NCBI GenBank assembly: GCA_034687125.1
Contig: JAQGBZ010000593.1
Location: forward strand, 1-28,568
DNA: 28,568 nucleotides
From: Neelides folsomi
Lineage: Eukaryota; Arthropoda; Collembola; Neelipleona; Neelidae
Direction of reading: 5' to 3'
In this document: positions 10,979-22,680 of the stretch, in pieces
How the letters are laid out: each line of letters begins with the position of its first letter
Numbering within the stretch: the stretch's first letter is position 1
The notes under the pieces: model-generated
Told to the model about the DNA's origin: nothing
The model's database searches: none
The model's input: only the letters and a program-made list of their open reading frames with translations
Program-made: the position numbers and the translations under genes

Positions 10979-13900
10979 ATGAATGATGAAAGGGAATTGC
11001 AGGAGGTGTGCGGAGGTGATGGGGATCTCGTGATGGGCCTCGGGTCTTTCTCCTCCCGCTCCTCCTCGTCGGTCGAGGAGGAGCGTCCGGTGGCGGTAAA
11101 GTTAACGCCAAACAGGAACATGGAGCCGCTGCTGGAGGAAGAGCGGGAGACTTGGTCCAAAAAGGTCGACTTTCTCCTCTCCGTCATCGGGTTCGCCGTG
11201 GACCTCGCCAACGTCTGGCGGTTCCCCTACCTTTGCTACAAAAACGGCGGAGGTGATCCATCTTTGCACATCATGGGAGTCAATCAGGGAAATTGGCTCG
11301 TTCCTCACACTCGACCTCTCTCCCATGGAACACTAAAGAAGATTTAGAGAACCAAAACCCAATTTATCCACCTTATTTAAGACGCACGGCCCTCCATTTT
11401 ATTCACTTCAAATTAACCATTGATTTATGGACATTCACCCAAAACTTCATATCGCCCCACTTCCAACCAATATACCTACCACATATACATATGATACATA
11501 TCATATACATACATTCTTACGTTTAGTATATACATTTGAATATAAGTATTATATAAGAACCCATTCGACAACCAATAGTTGTCAGAGTCCGAGAGAAAAG
11601 AAAGTTGAATTTGTTTAGGAAATGATGAATCTTGATTCATTAAGTTCCATTCACATCCTGCTTTCTTCTTATCTAATCTCCTTTCCAATCCCTCTTATAA
11701 TCAAATCCATTGTCTGGGGGTAATAAAACCGGGAATTCGATCCCGCTCCTCTTATCTCTAAAGTCACTCAATAAACAGATATTCCCTTGATGGGAAAAGA
11801 ATTACAATCAAATGTTCAATCCTTTGAAAATGGACTCCAAACGGTGTTGTAAACCCATAGAAAGATTCTTCAGACTTTGGATCATAGACATAATATATGT
11901 ATAGGTATATATGCTATTTAAATGGCGTTTGTGGCATAGGATGTTTTATTTTATAATTTGTTTCCACCATGTTGAGGATTTGGATTTTTAATAATAAAAC
12001 CCCATGGGTGACATTGAGGTAGGGAAATGAAGATAATTGAACATCTTCCCTCACCCGTCTCCTTCTCACAGAGAAATGTGATATTTGAAAGAAGATTCCG
12101 AATTTCAAATTTTCAAATACCCTAACTGTTTTTAAATCCCCACATGTTCCCAAAGAATGTTTAATAAAAAGAGTTTTTCAATAGGTGACTTGAGTAGGTT
12201 TTAACTTTTATTCTCCTAGATGTTCAATATAATACTTCCTTTATAACTATTTACACTTTCTTCTACTTAAGATATATCCCACGAGGTTCAATATCTGCAG
12301 AATACCTACTATCTGTATAACCATATATAATACTATATATCTAAATAGACACATGAATACACGTTACACAATTACATATGTTGTACATAAGTAAGTATAA
12401 ATGTACAATATATGTGATATAAATACTATTGATATACCTACTATACATACAATATCTGTATTTACATATTGTACCTACTATTACATATTACATATGATAC
12501 GTAGTGTTACATCTTAATGTGACATCATCTTAATGTTAAGATTTGAATATTTATGGAAATCCATATAATATATGAATTTCTTAATATTGAAATTTAAGCT
12601 TGTACTAATACTTAGATAATACTATATATATTATTTTATACATTATATATGTATGTATTGGTATATTATGTGTATGTAATATATATATATATATATTTGT
12701 GTGGTCTTGAGTTTGTGGTTAATGGTTGTCTGTGCACAGGGGCGTTTTTGATTCCTTATGGCATCATGTTGGTGTTCGGCGGGATTCCTCTGTTTTATAT
12801 GGAACTCGCTCTGGGGCAGTTTAACCGCAAGGGTGCAATCACGTGCTGGGGCCGTCTCGTCCCGCTCTTCAAAGGTACCATAATTAATAAGTATAATTGC
12901 GGAGGAGGAAGGAAGGCTAAAGGAGGGCTATGGCCCCAATGGGGAACCACAATTGTTCGCCTAATGGCCCATATAGAGTGAAGTGAAGAGAGAATAATGT
13001 CGGCGGAAGCCGGAAACGGTAGCTCCCCACTCTCTTCATTATACTCACATTCGGAGGCTATTAAACTACTATCAAATACTATTCCCATAATGGTACACTA
13101 ATGTACCGTAAAAGGGAAAATTCCCCCATTTGACACGATGAACCTTTCTCCACGGCCCCACTTCCCCAACCCCCATTTACATCCTCAGTGAGAGATGGGT
13201 TAAATACGGAGAGCCATTAAGGACACCAGTTACTCACAATTCCTTCTTTCCATCGGCAATTGAATAAATGTCAGTCCGCATCGTCAAAACGACCATCAAT
13301 TCAATTTTTCCCATACGTCAATTTGAATATAAAAGAGGGAGTCTCTGAAGAAGATGATTAGGAGCTTAGGAACTAATTTAAACTCCACTTTCCCCGGAGT
13401 TGGGGAATCCGAAATTCAATTCCGCGGGGTGGAGATATTAACGAGATTGTAATTAGAGGGAGCTAATGACCAAGTCCTTATCTTTTCCACCCTCTACACG
13501 GAAATGAGACACGCTGTTGGGAAAGTTCCAACTCCCGCCGGGCCACCTACTTAAATACTTATGCTCCATCATTTACTCAATCCAATCCCAATTCCCAACT
13601 TTCTTTCAATTCCCTTCATCCGCTGGCTATATATTTATTACTCTCCCATTCAATTCACTCATACACCGATATGAACATACGATATGTATATATTTAGATC
13701 AAAATCTCGTATATTTCTCCTTTCTGACCACGTGGACGGAACTCTCCCTGGATTTCCCCAAAGACCCAAAATTCAAAAATGTGCTTGAATTTAATTTACA
13801 AGCATTGTTAGTAATAAGTTTCTACGTATAGTAATGTAATCATTATCAATGGTGAAGATTAAAAGATATTCCAGATGGAATTGAGACATTGGGGAAAATT

Positions 13901-16595
13901 GGGTTCGTTATGACTTTGGGTGAATTGAGCTGTGTGGTGAAAGTGGAAAGTTTGTGATTTGTTTGGGAGGAATCAACAGGGTCTTTTGTTAGGAATTGGC
14001 TATGCCGTGGCTCTGATCGCCTTCTATGTGGACTTCTACTACAATGTCATCATTGCCTGGTCGCTCAGATTCTTCATCGCCTCCTTTTCCTCCCAGCTGC
14101 CCTGGACGAACTGCGGGAATCCCTGGAACACGGATCTGTGCCGAATGGTAAGGGCCCGGTTGTCTCCCGGGACTGAATGAAGTTGCAGGTGGGGGAGCCG
14201 ATCGGGAACTACAGCGGGATTGGGAGCTACAGCCGGAATGAAAGTTTGTTGGACGAGGAGTTGATGGCCGACAACTACACAACTCCCGCCGACGAGTATT
14301 TCAAGTGAGTTTTAGGAGTGGGGGGAATTTAATAATAAAATCCTCGTTTAGTCGTAAGATCCTTGAGCTCCAGGAGAGCAGCGGAATTCACGACTTGGGT
14401 AAAATCAAATGGGACATGGCCCTGTGCCTCCTTGCCGTCTACATCATTTGCTACTTCAGTCTCTGGAAGGGGATTTCGACATCCGGGAAGGTAAATTGAT
14501 TTCATTTCCTATCATTTCCCCATCTCCAATTCCCCATCTCCAGATCCTCAAATTGAAATTCTCAATTACAGGTGGTTTGGGTGAGTGGGCTATGGCTCTG
14601 CATAATAATGTCTATTCGACCCATTTCTTGCTCTGGGACATTAGGTCTCTTGCCAATGGCCGTAATCTCCATAATGGAAGGGAAAAAATGAGTTATGTAT
14701 ATGATGTGTAATGTGTATGAAAAGTTCACGGCGCTGTTCCCTTACTTCGTTCTCCTCATATTACTCATCCATGGAGTGACTTTGCCGGGAGCTGCGGACG
14801 GAATTCGTTATTACTTGTCGCCCAATTTCGAGCGAATCATGAAACCAGAAGTAAGTTTGGGGATGTAAATATACCCGCTTTCCTTCCCGCCCTAATGGAA
14901 ATTCCGTGTCCTCAAGGGCCACGAACAGAATGACAGATGACCGTCGGACCCAAACTCCTTTTTTACAATACCCCAAATACATGTCCTTAAAAGACTCCTT
15001 ACCTACGTCCAAATTATAAGACCGACATTTGGGATACATTTAATACTACTTTATATATACCAAAGGTACGAGAGGACTTCAATGCCGTGCATGTGGGCAA
15101 ATATGAAACTCATTAAACCACAAAACTCCTTTTGAATTTATTTTACACACGTCATTTCATTTTTCACCTCTTAATTGATTTCTCAAGGTTTGGTTCGACG
15201 CGGCGACACAAGTCTTCTTCTCTCTTGGACCAGGTTTTGGAGTTTTGCTCGCTTTCGCGTCTTACAACAAATTCCATAACAATGTTTACAAGTGAGTTAA
15301 TTAAAATAATTTAATTTCAATTTTAATCTAATTTTTCATTGTCTTCTAGGGATGCGCTTTTTACAAGTTGTATTAATTCCGCTACGAGTTTTATCGCTGG
15401 ATTCGTCATTTTCTCTGTTCTTGGCTACATGGCCGAGAAGTCTGGGAAGTCGATTAAAGTTGAGTTATTAATTTATTAATTTGGTTTATTGACACGTGGT
15501 TGGTTGCAGGACGTTGCGACCGAAGGTCCCGGACTTGTCTTTATTGTATACCCTGAAGCAATTGCGACAATGTGGGGATCAACTTTTTGGGCTCTCCTTT
15601 TCTTCATGATGTTACTCACACTCGGCCTCGACAGCTCGGTTGAGAAAATAAAATTAAAATCAATTAATTAAATATTATTTTAATTGATTATAGGTATTGA
15701 TTAATTATTAATTCGTTGGTCTTAGTTCGGCGGTTCTGAGGCAATTATTACGGCATTGAGCGATGAGTTCCCGGTGATCGGAGCTCACAGAGAGATCTTC
15801 GTCCTTTGCCTCTTTACACTCTACTTTGTTATCGGACTGGGGTCATGTACCCAAGGCGGCTTTTACTTTTTCAATCTCCTGGACCGATATGCAGCAGGCT
15901 ATTCCATTCTCTTTGCCGTGTTAATTGAAGCAGTGGCCGTTTCCTGGATTTACGGTATTCCGCAAAACATTATTATTCTATAATATATTCCTAATCAAAA
16001 CTCACGTTTTTCCGGTTTTTTAGGGATCGACCGATTCAGCTCCGACATTAAAGAAATGTTGGGATTCTACCCGGGAGTGTTCTGGAGAGTTTGCTGGAAG
16101 TTTATCGCCCCATGCTTCATTTCAGTTACATATTATAGCTTAAATTGTGGGAAATTGAAATTGAACTTTTTAAAATTTTCTTTAAGGCAATTATCGTCTC
16201 TGGCCTGGCTGACTATACTCCGCTAACATACAAAAAGTATGTTTATCCCCATTGGGCAAATGTCTTGGGTTGGTGCATCGCATCGTCGAGCGTGGCATGT
16301 ATTCCTGGAATGGCCATTTACAAACTCATAGTCACAAAAGGAACATTCAGACAAGTAACAATTTCCGATTCTAAACCTTGTTCATTTTTTCCTTTTTTTA
16401 CTTATTGGATCAGTTGAGTAATATTGTTATTATATTGGTTCATGTTGTTTTTTATCACAGCGACTTAAAATCTTAACAACTCCATGGAGGGATCAGGTTC
16501 AACAGCAACAGGCTGCAAATGCTGCAGCCCTCAACGGGATCCAAATTGAAGCCACGCATGTTTTGAGCGGAAACGTCGTTGGAGAAGCCGTTTGA
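10979..16595 (+). CDS. DAT: Sodium-dependent dopamine transporter (SLC6 family, 14 coding exons)
   Basis: Exons: 10979-11252, 12740-12874, 13993-14147, 14189-14304, 14352-14490, 14572-14580, 14725-14850, 15188-15291, 15350-15458, 15510-15638, 15726-15954, 16024-16124, 16187-16354, 16461-16595; 642 residues, close to known DATs (about 620-630). It carries dopamine back into the neuron with Na+ and Cl-. TM1 has the amine-binding Asp75 in [14 protein letters not shown], followed by [14 protein letters not shown]2 [14 protein letters not shown]; extracellular loop 2 has the Cys pair ([11 protein letters not shown]) and sequons NYS, NES and NYT; TM6 [20 protein letters not shown]8 GLDSSFGGSEA. Asp in TM1, the DLANVW and [14 protein letters not shown] blocks and the C-terminal ILTTPWRDQ separate DAT from SERT and from amino-acid carriers. 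The tail is Gln/Ala-rich and ends GEAV. No key residue is missing. Confidence 0.96.
11253..12739. other. Intron 1 of DAT
   Basis: Donor GGAG|GTGATC, acceptor TGTGCACAG|GGGCG; 1,487 bp. AT-rich with many TACATA/TATGTA-type simple repeats, and a pure (AT) run near 12678-12697, about 40 bases before the acceptor. No additional exon recognised. Confidence 0.8.
12875..13992. other. Intron 2 of DAT
   Basis: 1,118 bp from CAAAG|GTACCA to TTTGTTAG|GAAT. It is less AT-rich than the neighbouring introns, with purine-rich patches around 12900-13000 and 13340-13460. No exon or element recognised; the frame of TM3 ([15 protein letters not shown]) fixes the acceptor. Confidence 0.75.
14572..14580 (+). other. 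9-nt microexon of DAT (Val-Val-Trp)
   Basis: GTGGTTTGG is bounded by a good acceptor (CTCAATTACAG) and a perfect donor (GTGAGT). The preceding exon ends ...STSGK in phase 0 and the next starts FTALFPY, while DAT/SERT proteins have an unbroken GKVVW/Y-F-T-A block here. Only this 9-nt exon supplies the missing VVW. It encodes the first residues of TM5. Confidence 0.88.
14851..15187. other. Intron between DAT exons 7 and 8
   Basis: 337 bp, donor CCAGAA|GTAAGT, acceptor TTTCTCAAG|GTTTGG. Nothing else recognised. Confidence 0.8.
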
Positions 16596-19059
16596 GTTCT
16601 AAATTCAATTTATAATCCAAACATTGTTACTAAAAGTTCAAACTATTGGATTCGAGTTCCCCAAATTGAAATTGTTTTTCCATTTGTATTTTAATTCTGG
16701 AATTTGTTTTAATAATTAATAATCTATTGTTGGTAATGTTAATATGCAAATAAGACTAAATGTACGGTGCTTTAGGTGCTCATGACAAAATACTTAAAAG
16801 AAGCTTTGAAATACAACGATTGGGGAAAATTGCTAAAATGTTTGTAAAAATAAATCTTTTACTTTCTAATGACAAATGTTATAATTATGAAAGTTACTAA
16901 AATTATATTCAATATTTGCCATCAATATAAAAGATGACCATGATTTGTTCTTGTTCAATCAATAATGGAAATGAGACCAGAAGTGAATATCACTAAACAT
17001 TATTCATCCTACAATCAACACAATATACGTACTTATAAGTATACTTATCAGATTTAGATGTTGTATAATACATATTTGTAAATGTAAGTTAAGTATTGTA
17101 TATGTATACCTTATAGTTTGAACCTATCTTTATGGAAAATATCATATATGCGATCATTTAAAATTGTTGCGAATTCGAATTGGGGATTATTAAATTAGGT
17201 AATATTTAGAAAATTAATATTTTATTAAAAATTTGTTTTCCAATAATTTGTGAGATTGTAAAAGTGAAGGATCTTACTTTTGGACTTAAATCGGTTTTCG
17301 GTACTTTAAAACCCAATCTGTTGACATGGAAAAAAACACCCCAAAGAAAGAAAAATCAAATTAACTAAATAATGTTTGTCTATATAAGGAAATGTTTGCT
17401 ATTTAAATATAATTAAATTATAAGTAGAGATAAAATACGAATTGGGCTGATGTAGTTCATTACAATACCAATAAGATTGTGCACAGTTAATATTCCCCCC
17501 CAATAATTAGCAACCATGCAGATATTATACAATACTTATATATTAGGTATATATACTAAACCCTATCTTAGCGTTTCACCAAGCGTTCATATTAAATCCT
17601 AATGAATCGAATCTTATATGAAACTGTTATAGCGTGTACTGTCCCAAACTACTTCAAAACATAAAGAATAATTCGAATAATAACTATATATATAATAATA
17701 ATATGATTGACATAATAATTGATATTTATGTGTAATTAATTATAATAATTCAATAATTTGAATAAAACAATTCAATTTCTGTTTTAAAACTTATTTAATT
17801 ATCATATTAAACCTTATTAAAAAAAAGTGGTATCTATAGCATACTTTGAAAGGGGGCAGGATGAGACAATTGGAGTTGGTCTCAATTTCCAAATCTCGCA
17901 ATTGGAAATATCGCTAGTCTTAATCAACCCCTCTCAAAACCCATTGAACATTTTTAAATAACTGCCTTGTAAAATTGCTTTTGATATATCTTTAAATATT
18001 CCCCATTAAGTTATTAATTAACATTGATTAAATAACATTTAATGATTATTTCACTTTGGTCATGAGAGGTGAAAAAAGTGTTTAACGAGGATTTTTTCGT
18101 TTCGTTTCAAGTTAATGGAGAATCGTTTAGCAATGCCGGAGATTCATTTGTGGATTGGGGAGATGGCCGGATTTGATTTGGTAGATGAATGGGGACCGTG
18201 AGCGAAGCCGGACAGAGGAAATTCAAGCACCTGTCGATTGACGCATTGAATCAATAGAAGGAACAAGTTTGGTCGTTGCTGTGGTTCCTTCGACCGTCGT
18301 TGAGGAATGATTTGGCGGGGAAGACGGCGGGGGAGTGAAAGTAATCACGGGGGTCTCCACATTCCACCTCCTTTCATTCATGAGGAATTGAATGAGTTCC
18401 GGAACTCAACCCAGATCTTCTTCCAACACTCCACTACTAGTAGGTCCTTGACCTCAAAAATGTCTTCCCACTTACACACATACACTCCACACTTTCTTCC
18501 AAATACCTTTTTTAGATTCACTCACATCATTGGGATTATATTGGGAATTATTTACCTGGTTCGTGAGTTCAATCAAGAGTACTATGATTAAGCTATATAT
18601 TATAAATACAGGTACATAGATTCACATTTGTCAAATGTATTGAAACATTGTTAATATTTAATTCTTTTATTTATTTGTTTGCTAAATTTTATATTGGCAA
18701 ATGAGGCTTTTAGATGAATTTTTTGAGCTATGGTTTATTTTTTGTAATAAATCAAATTAGGTGAAATGAACTCCTTCTGTGGAAATTGGGCTGTTGAGGG
18801 ATTTTTTTCATTTCTGCTTGAGGGATTCTTTGGAATGTGAAAGAACAGCAGCAGTGGAAAGACGAAAACACAGAAATTCCTCAATTCTTCAAATCTCCCC
18901 CAATAGATTCAATTCCACGACATTTTTCAAACGACAATTTCCCAATGAGTCATAAGAATTAAATGGGATTTTTATATCGGTGAAATGAATCAATAATTCC
19001 CAACCTTCAAGAACATTTATGCAAATTAATTAAATTATCAATCAAATACAATCCTGGGT
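16596..19059. other. DAT 3' flank and intergenic DNA
   Basis: The probable DAT 3' UTR includes AATAAA at 16849-16854. The rest is strongly AT-rich to about 18050. A GC-richer patch at about 18060-18440 has open frames but no domain or start context that I can support. No tRNA, CRISPR or transposon protein seen. Confidence 0.55.
16849..16854 (+). terminator. Candidate poly(A) signal of DAT
   Basis: AATAAA, about 255 bases past the DAT stop codon. It is the first canonical hexamer that I see in the 3' flank; chance occurrence is likely in AT-rich DNA. Confidence 0.4.
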
Positions 19060-19386
19060 TTACTGGGGAATTGTGATTAGTAAACTGAAACAAGAAATAT
19101 TGTCAATTTCTTGTCCAAAATTGTCATTTTTCCGAAATTCGGTGTATGGGAGATGAAGTAGGGCAATGATGATGTTAGGGAAAGTTGTATGATTCATTCC
19201 GTCATAAGACCTTATTCGACTCGGGTTTTGTAACATTGGGTACAGGTTCACACACACATCCTGTTCAATGGTGAAGGCGCAGTGAAACTCATTTGCCTGC
19301 ATCCGCATCCTACTAAAATCCCCCAACATTAGAAATACACACCAGACGCCTACTGACATTAAGAGTTGAACACGTTGCGGCTTCAT
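19060..19386 (-). CDS. Small secreted protein related to the one at 10435-10960
   Basis: A single minus-strand frame of 108 residues, ATG at 19386-19384, TAA at 19062-19060. The first 25 or so residues are a signal peptide with a strong hydrophobic core (LLMSVGVWCVFLML). The mature part has VCVNLYP, then IRSYDG, then TFP, then EFRKNDNF and EIDNISC. These landmarks line up in the same order and with similar spacing to LNLKLYE, LRTFQG, VFP, DYFIIENL and KIGSVDC of the protein at 10435-10960, and both end about ten residues after the last shared Cys. They are probably paralogues; a beta/gamma-crystallin-like fold is possible but unproven. Two good minus-strand donors upstream (after 19794 and 19463) hint at spliced 5' UTR exons. 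Confidence 0.55.
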   Translation of the reverse strand: MKPQRVQLLMSVGVWCVFLMLGDFSRMRMQANEFHCAFTIEQDVCVNLYPMLQNPSRIRSYDGMNHTTFPNIIIALLHLPYTEFRKNDNFGQEIDNISCFSLLITIPQ

Positions 19387-19882
19387 TGCTCCACTTCCAC
19401 CTCACACGAGCCACCAAGATTGATATAGTTCCATTCAACGCCAAGATGGTTCAATAACTCACCTTTGTTCAAATGCGCCTTTCAATGCGTAATTAAAGGA
19501 ATAAATGTCCACTTTTCCCCCAATTGGAGGTAAAACGGGGAGACCATGCAGAGTTCCTTAGTGAAGAATTTAAATTTCGATGCGGCAATGGAATGGGTTT
19601 GATGATGGCGGGGGAGGCGGCCGAAGACTTGGCTTCGCACAAAAGGGAGTGAATGGGAAAAAAGTAGAGACCGGATCCGTTTGTTGAGATGCATGCATTG
19701 CGGATATAACCCAAATTCTCTCGTCCTAGAACCCTTCTCCGCCTTCTGCCTCAACGTCAGTCGAGTCAATGCAGGAGAATGCACAACACTCACCTGTCCT
19801 CTCCCCAACCCACTCGGCCTCACAAACTTACTCAATTCTAATTCACAGTCACTGGCAAAAAAAAGTCCGGGGCCTCCGGGTT

Positions 19883-19924
19883 TGTGAAGTTCGAATTTTA
19901 TAGGATTGTGAAGTTCGAATTTTT
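19883..19924. repeat. Direct repeat, period 24 bp
   Basis: TGTGAAGTTCGAATTTT occurs at 19883-19899 and again from 19907, separated by a short spacer. It contains GTTCGAATT, which resembles a tRNA B-box, but no A-box or cloverleaf fits around it. Confidence 0.75.
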
Positions 19925-22166
19925 AATTATTTACTTGGTTAATTAATTGTGTGGATAGATGATCTTATATGATCCCATTGATCAAACGCGGAGCCGGCCT
20001 ATTCGCCCCGAACGGGCAAGTGAGTACGAGCGAAGGTCCCACGTGGCCGGGCTTTTGGTAGGTCGGTGGGACTTTTGCCCGTATTCCACTGCCTTCAAGG
20101 CTCCTTTTCGAAAATTTCAAAATTCTTATTCTTGTGAGTGTTGGTGAGAGAAAAGGACGAAACTTTTAAGAAGGAATTCGAAGGTATCAAAATGCAAAGA
20201 GAATCTTTGTGCAAATTCCCCCATCTGCCCAAACCAAGTCCATTCCTGAGTTCATAACTATAAATACCTGTCTGTATTTACCTACACTTTGATTCCTCAT
20301 TTTTTACATCTTTTGTTTCAATCATCGTCATTCTTATATCTATTATTATGTACACATACACTCACCTACACAATTGTCCTGATAGATCTTTATAAAATTT
20401 AATTTAACTTTCTAATTATTAAATATTAAATAATAGGATTAATTAAATATTTTATAATTATTAAACTATTGTACGATTATTAGCATGTTAAAATTATATA
20501 ATGTTTCTTAATTGAATTTATAACTTTAGTTGCAAAGCTGACAGGGAATTTTATGGTTTTAAGGGGAAAAGTGAAAAAATAGAAATGTCCTGACAATCGC
20601 GATTCCTCCCAACATTCAACGATCAATCGTTGAAAAAATTGATCCTCTTTTTCTTTTGGCTCGAATGAAGTTGGAAAAGTCGAAGGAAAGAATTCAATGC
20701 TTTTTTGAAAAATGTCTTAACAAAGTCAACAATTAACGACACCTCTCTGCTTCAAGTAATTGGACCAATACAAACATTTTAGATAAATACAAAAATTCAC
20801 AAAACTTTAAATGTTTCGCTAATAACGCTAGCTTAATGAGTCAATGTAGCTAGGTATGTATATTTATATCTTATGTGCTTCCTTTAGTCATAAATCTTGA
20901 ACCATGATTCAAGAAATAAATTATCACTTTTAACTATCTCATGATTCAGATATACTAATGTGAATAATGTGAATATTATCAAGTACTAATGTTAGGAGAA
21001 TTTAAAGAAAAATGATTGCATTGAAAAATCAATTTTTCCTTAGGATTTGAGAGAGAGACATTAAGGAGAATAAACTTGTATTGAATAGCCTTTGCCCCTT
21101 GGTTAAAAGTTACACTATGGTGTGTAATTACTTCTAAATGACCCATACATTAACTAGTGGTCAAACTTGACCTGGAAGTGAACAAAACTCATTTGCTCTT
21201 AACAATTTTTTTACAATTTGACAAAAACACTTAACGTTTCCATAATCAGTGAAAATTGTTTATCAAAGAAAATATGAAAAGATTAATGGGATTGAAGGAA
21301 AAAAATTGACAAGTTGAACTTAGTGAGCTTTAACGAGTATTCTAAAATGAAGATTCATTTCAAAGCACTGCAATAAATGATATATGTAATATTTATATTT
21401 TATGTGATACCTATCTTGTTATTATAATATCTTTTATAGATCATAAGTATTTATTAATTATTCTTATAGGTACTTATACTACTCTTAGTCTTATTATAAG
21501 TTTATTAAAACTACCATATCCAATCCCACGTTATAGTGGTTTAATATATATTTATTATACATAGGAATTATGTAATTATATACTCATTCAATTCTTTTTT
21601 TGTTTCATGATGAAAAACTTTACAGAAAAGAATATATTTAGAAATTTATTCAGATTTTAATCAATTCTAGTATGCATACATGTATAGATAATATATTTTC
21701 CAGTATATTTATAAAATAGCATAGAGCTTATATGATACATATTTTATAGATTTATAAAATAAAAATTCTTTTATTACTTATTTCAAATATTCATAATATC
21801 TAGTAAATATGAAATATTTAAACATTTGCACATGAAATATGGAAGATGTGTTTTGTAATTTATGAATTTCTGGATCTGACTCTTGGAATCTTGGAATCTT
21901 CAAATTTGGACTATATTAAACAAATATATGTATGTATAATAGGTATATGTAGTATTCCACTGTATAAAATATAAGTCATGGAAATGGAATGATCGAGACT
22001 TGATCTTACCATTAGTTAATCAACTAATGCATCTTTTCACATTTTAAAGACCAAAAGTCAAAGTAATATGATTTATAATAAAATATTTTAAATAAATCTG
22101 TTTCCCAATTGCTTTAATGAAAATTTTTTAAGGCTTTCTGTTTGCAAGAAGTTTAAATGCCTATAA

Positions 22167-22192
22167 GTACATACATATTTGTATGTATGTAC
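22167..22192. repeat. 11-bp perfect inverted repeat with a 4-base loop
   Basis: GTACATACATA and TATGTATGTAC flank TTTG, forming a perfect hairpin-capable palindrome in intergenic AT-rich DNA. It looks like simple-sequence DNA and has no evident function. Confidence 0.7.
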
Positions 22193-22583
22193 ATATCTGT
22201 ACTGTACCTATGATATCTACACACATTCATTTTAAATCCTACCCATATAACTCCTCATATCTCAAAATGCCATAATTTATTGCCATACTTAGAATAAGCG
22301 AGTATGTTAAAAGCCTTTTTACTAACCTATAAAGATAATAAATTACTCTTGGATATATAATCGCATAATCAATTAACTTAATTTATCAAATGTAGATTTG
22401 AGTAAAATAAAATTGTGAATCATATCAACGTAAACTGTTCGAACATTTTATTTTAAATTCATCCAATTTAGGTCAAAATTCATTTTTTGGATTTAACTCA
22501 AAGGTCAATATATAAAACGTATAGTATTTAGGTATATTTCGGTCGTGTACGACTTCGAAGGGCTGTTTAAGAAAGTGTGGGGA

Positions 22584-22633
22584 ATGTTGGAGGGAGCATG
22601 CGGGGACGCAGGTCCGTTGCCCGGATGACTTGA
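22584..22633 (+). promoter_or_regulatory. Upstream ORFs in the leader of the sulfotransferase gene
   Basis: Three short frames precede the main ATG: 22584-22628 (14 codons), 22598-22633 (11 codons, MRGRRSVARMT) and 22625-22633 (2 codons). If the transcript starts upstream of them they could limit initiation at 22681. The transcription start is unknown. Confidence 0.35.
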
Positions 22634-22680
22634 GGCTCAAAGGGGCACTGAGGGGGAATTTGCTCAGTCCCTGGTTGAGG

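Larger units (their letters stand above)
19387..22680. other. Intergenic DNA with a GC-richer island and the leader of the sulfotransferase gene
   Basis: Between 19480 and 20150 the DNA is unusually GC-rich, with open frames on both strands and minus-strand donors (CAAAG|GTGAGT, GACAG|GTGAGTG). It may hold 5' exons or a promoter of the minus-strand gene at 19060-19386. From 20250 to 22530 it is AT-rich with nothing recognised apart from a hairpin at 22167-22192. From about 22540 it turns GC-rich as the probable 5' UTR of the sulfotransferase gene. Confidence 0.5.

Noticed and set aside
11701..11760. tRNA T-arm-like sequence around GGGAATTCGATCCCG
   Set aside because: The loop has six bases instead of seven, and no acceptor stem, D-arm or anticodon arm can be drawn around it.
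12670..12700. (AT)n run as a possible regulatory element
   Set aside because: An ordinary dinucleotide microsatellite in AT-rich intron DNA.
18307..18591. 94-codon plus-strand open frame with a hydrophobic stretch near its end
   Set aside because: No family similarity, starts in GC-rich DNA and runs into AT-rich DNA; no splice or start context to support it.
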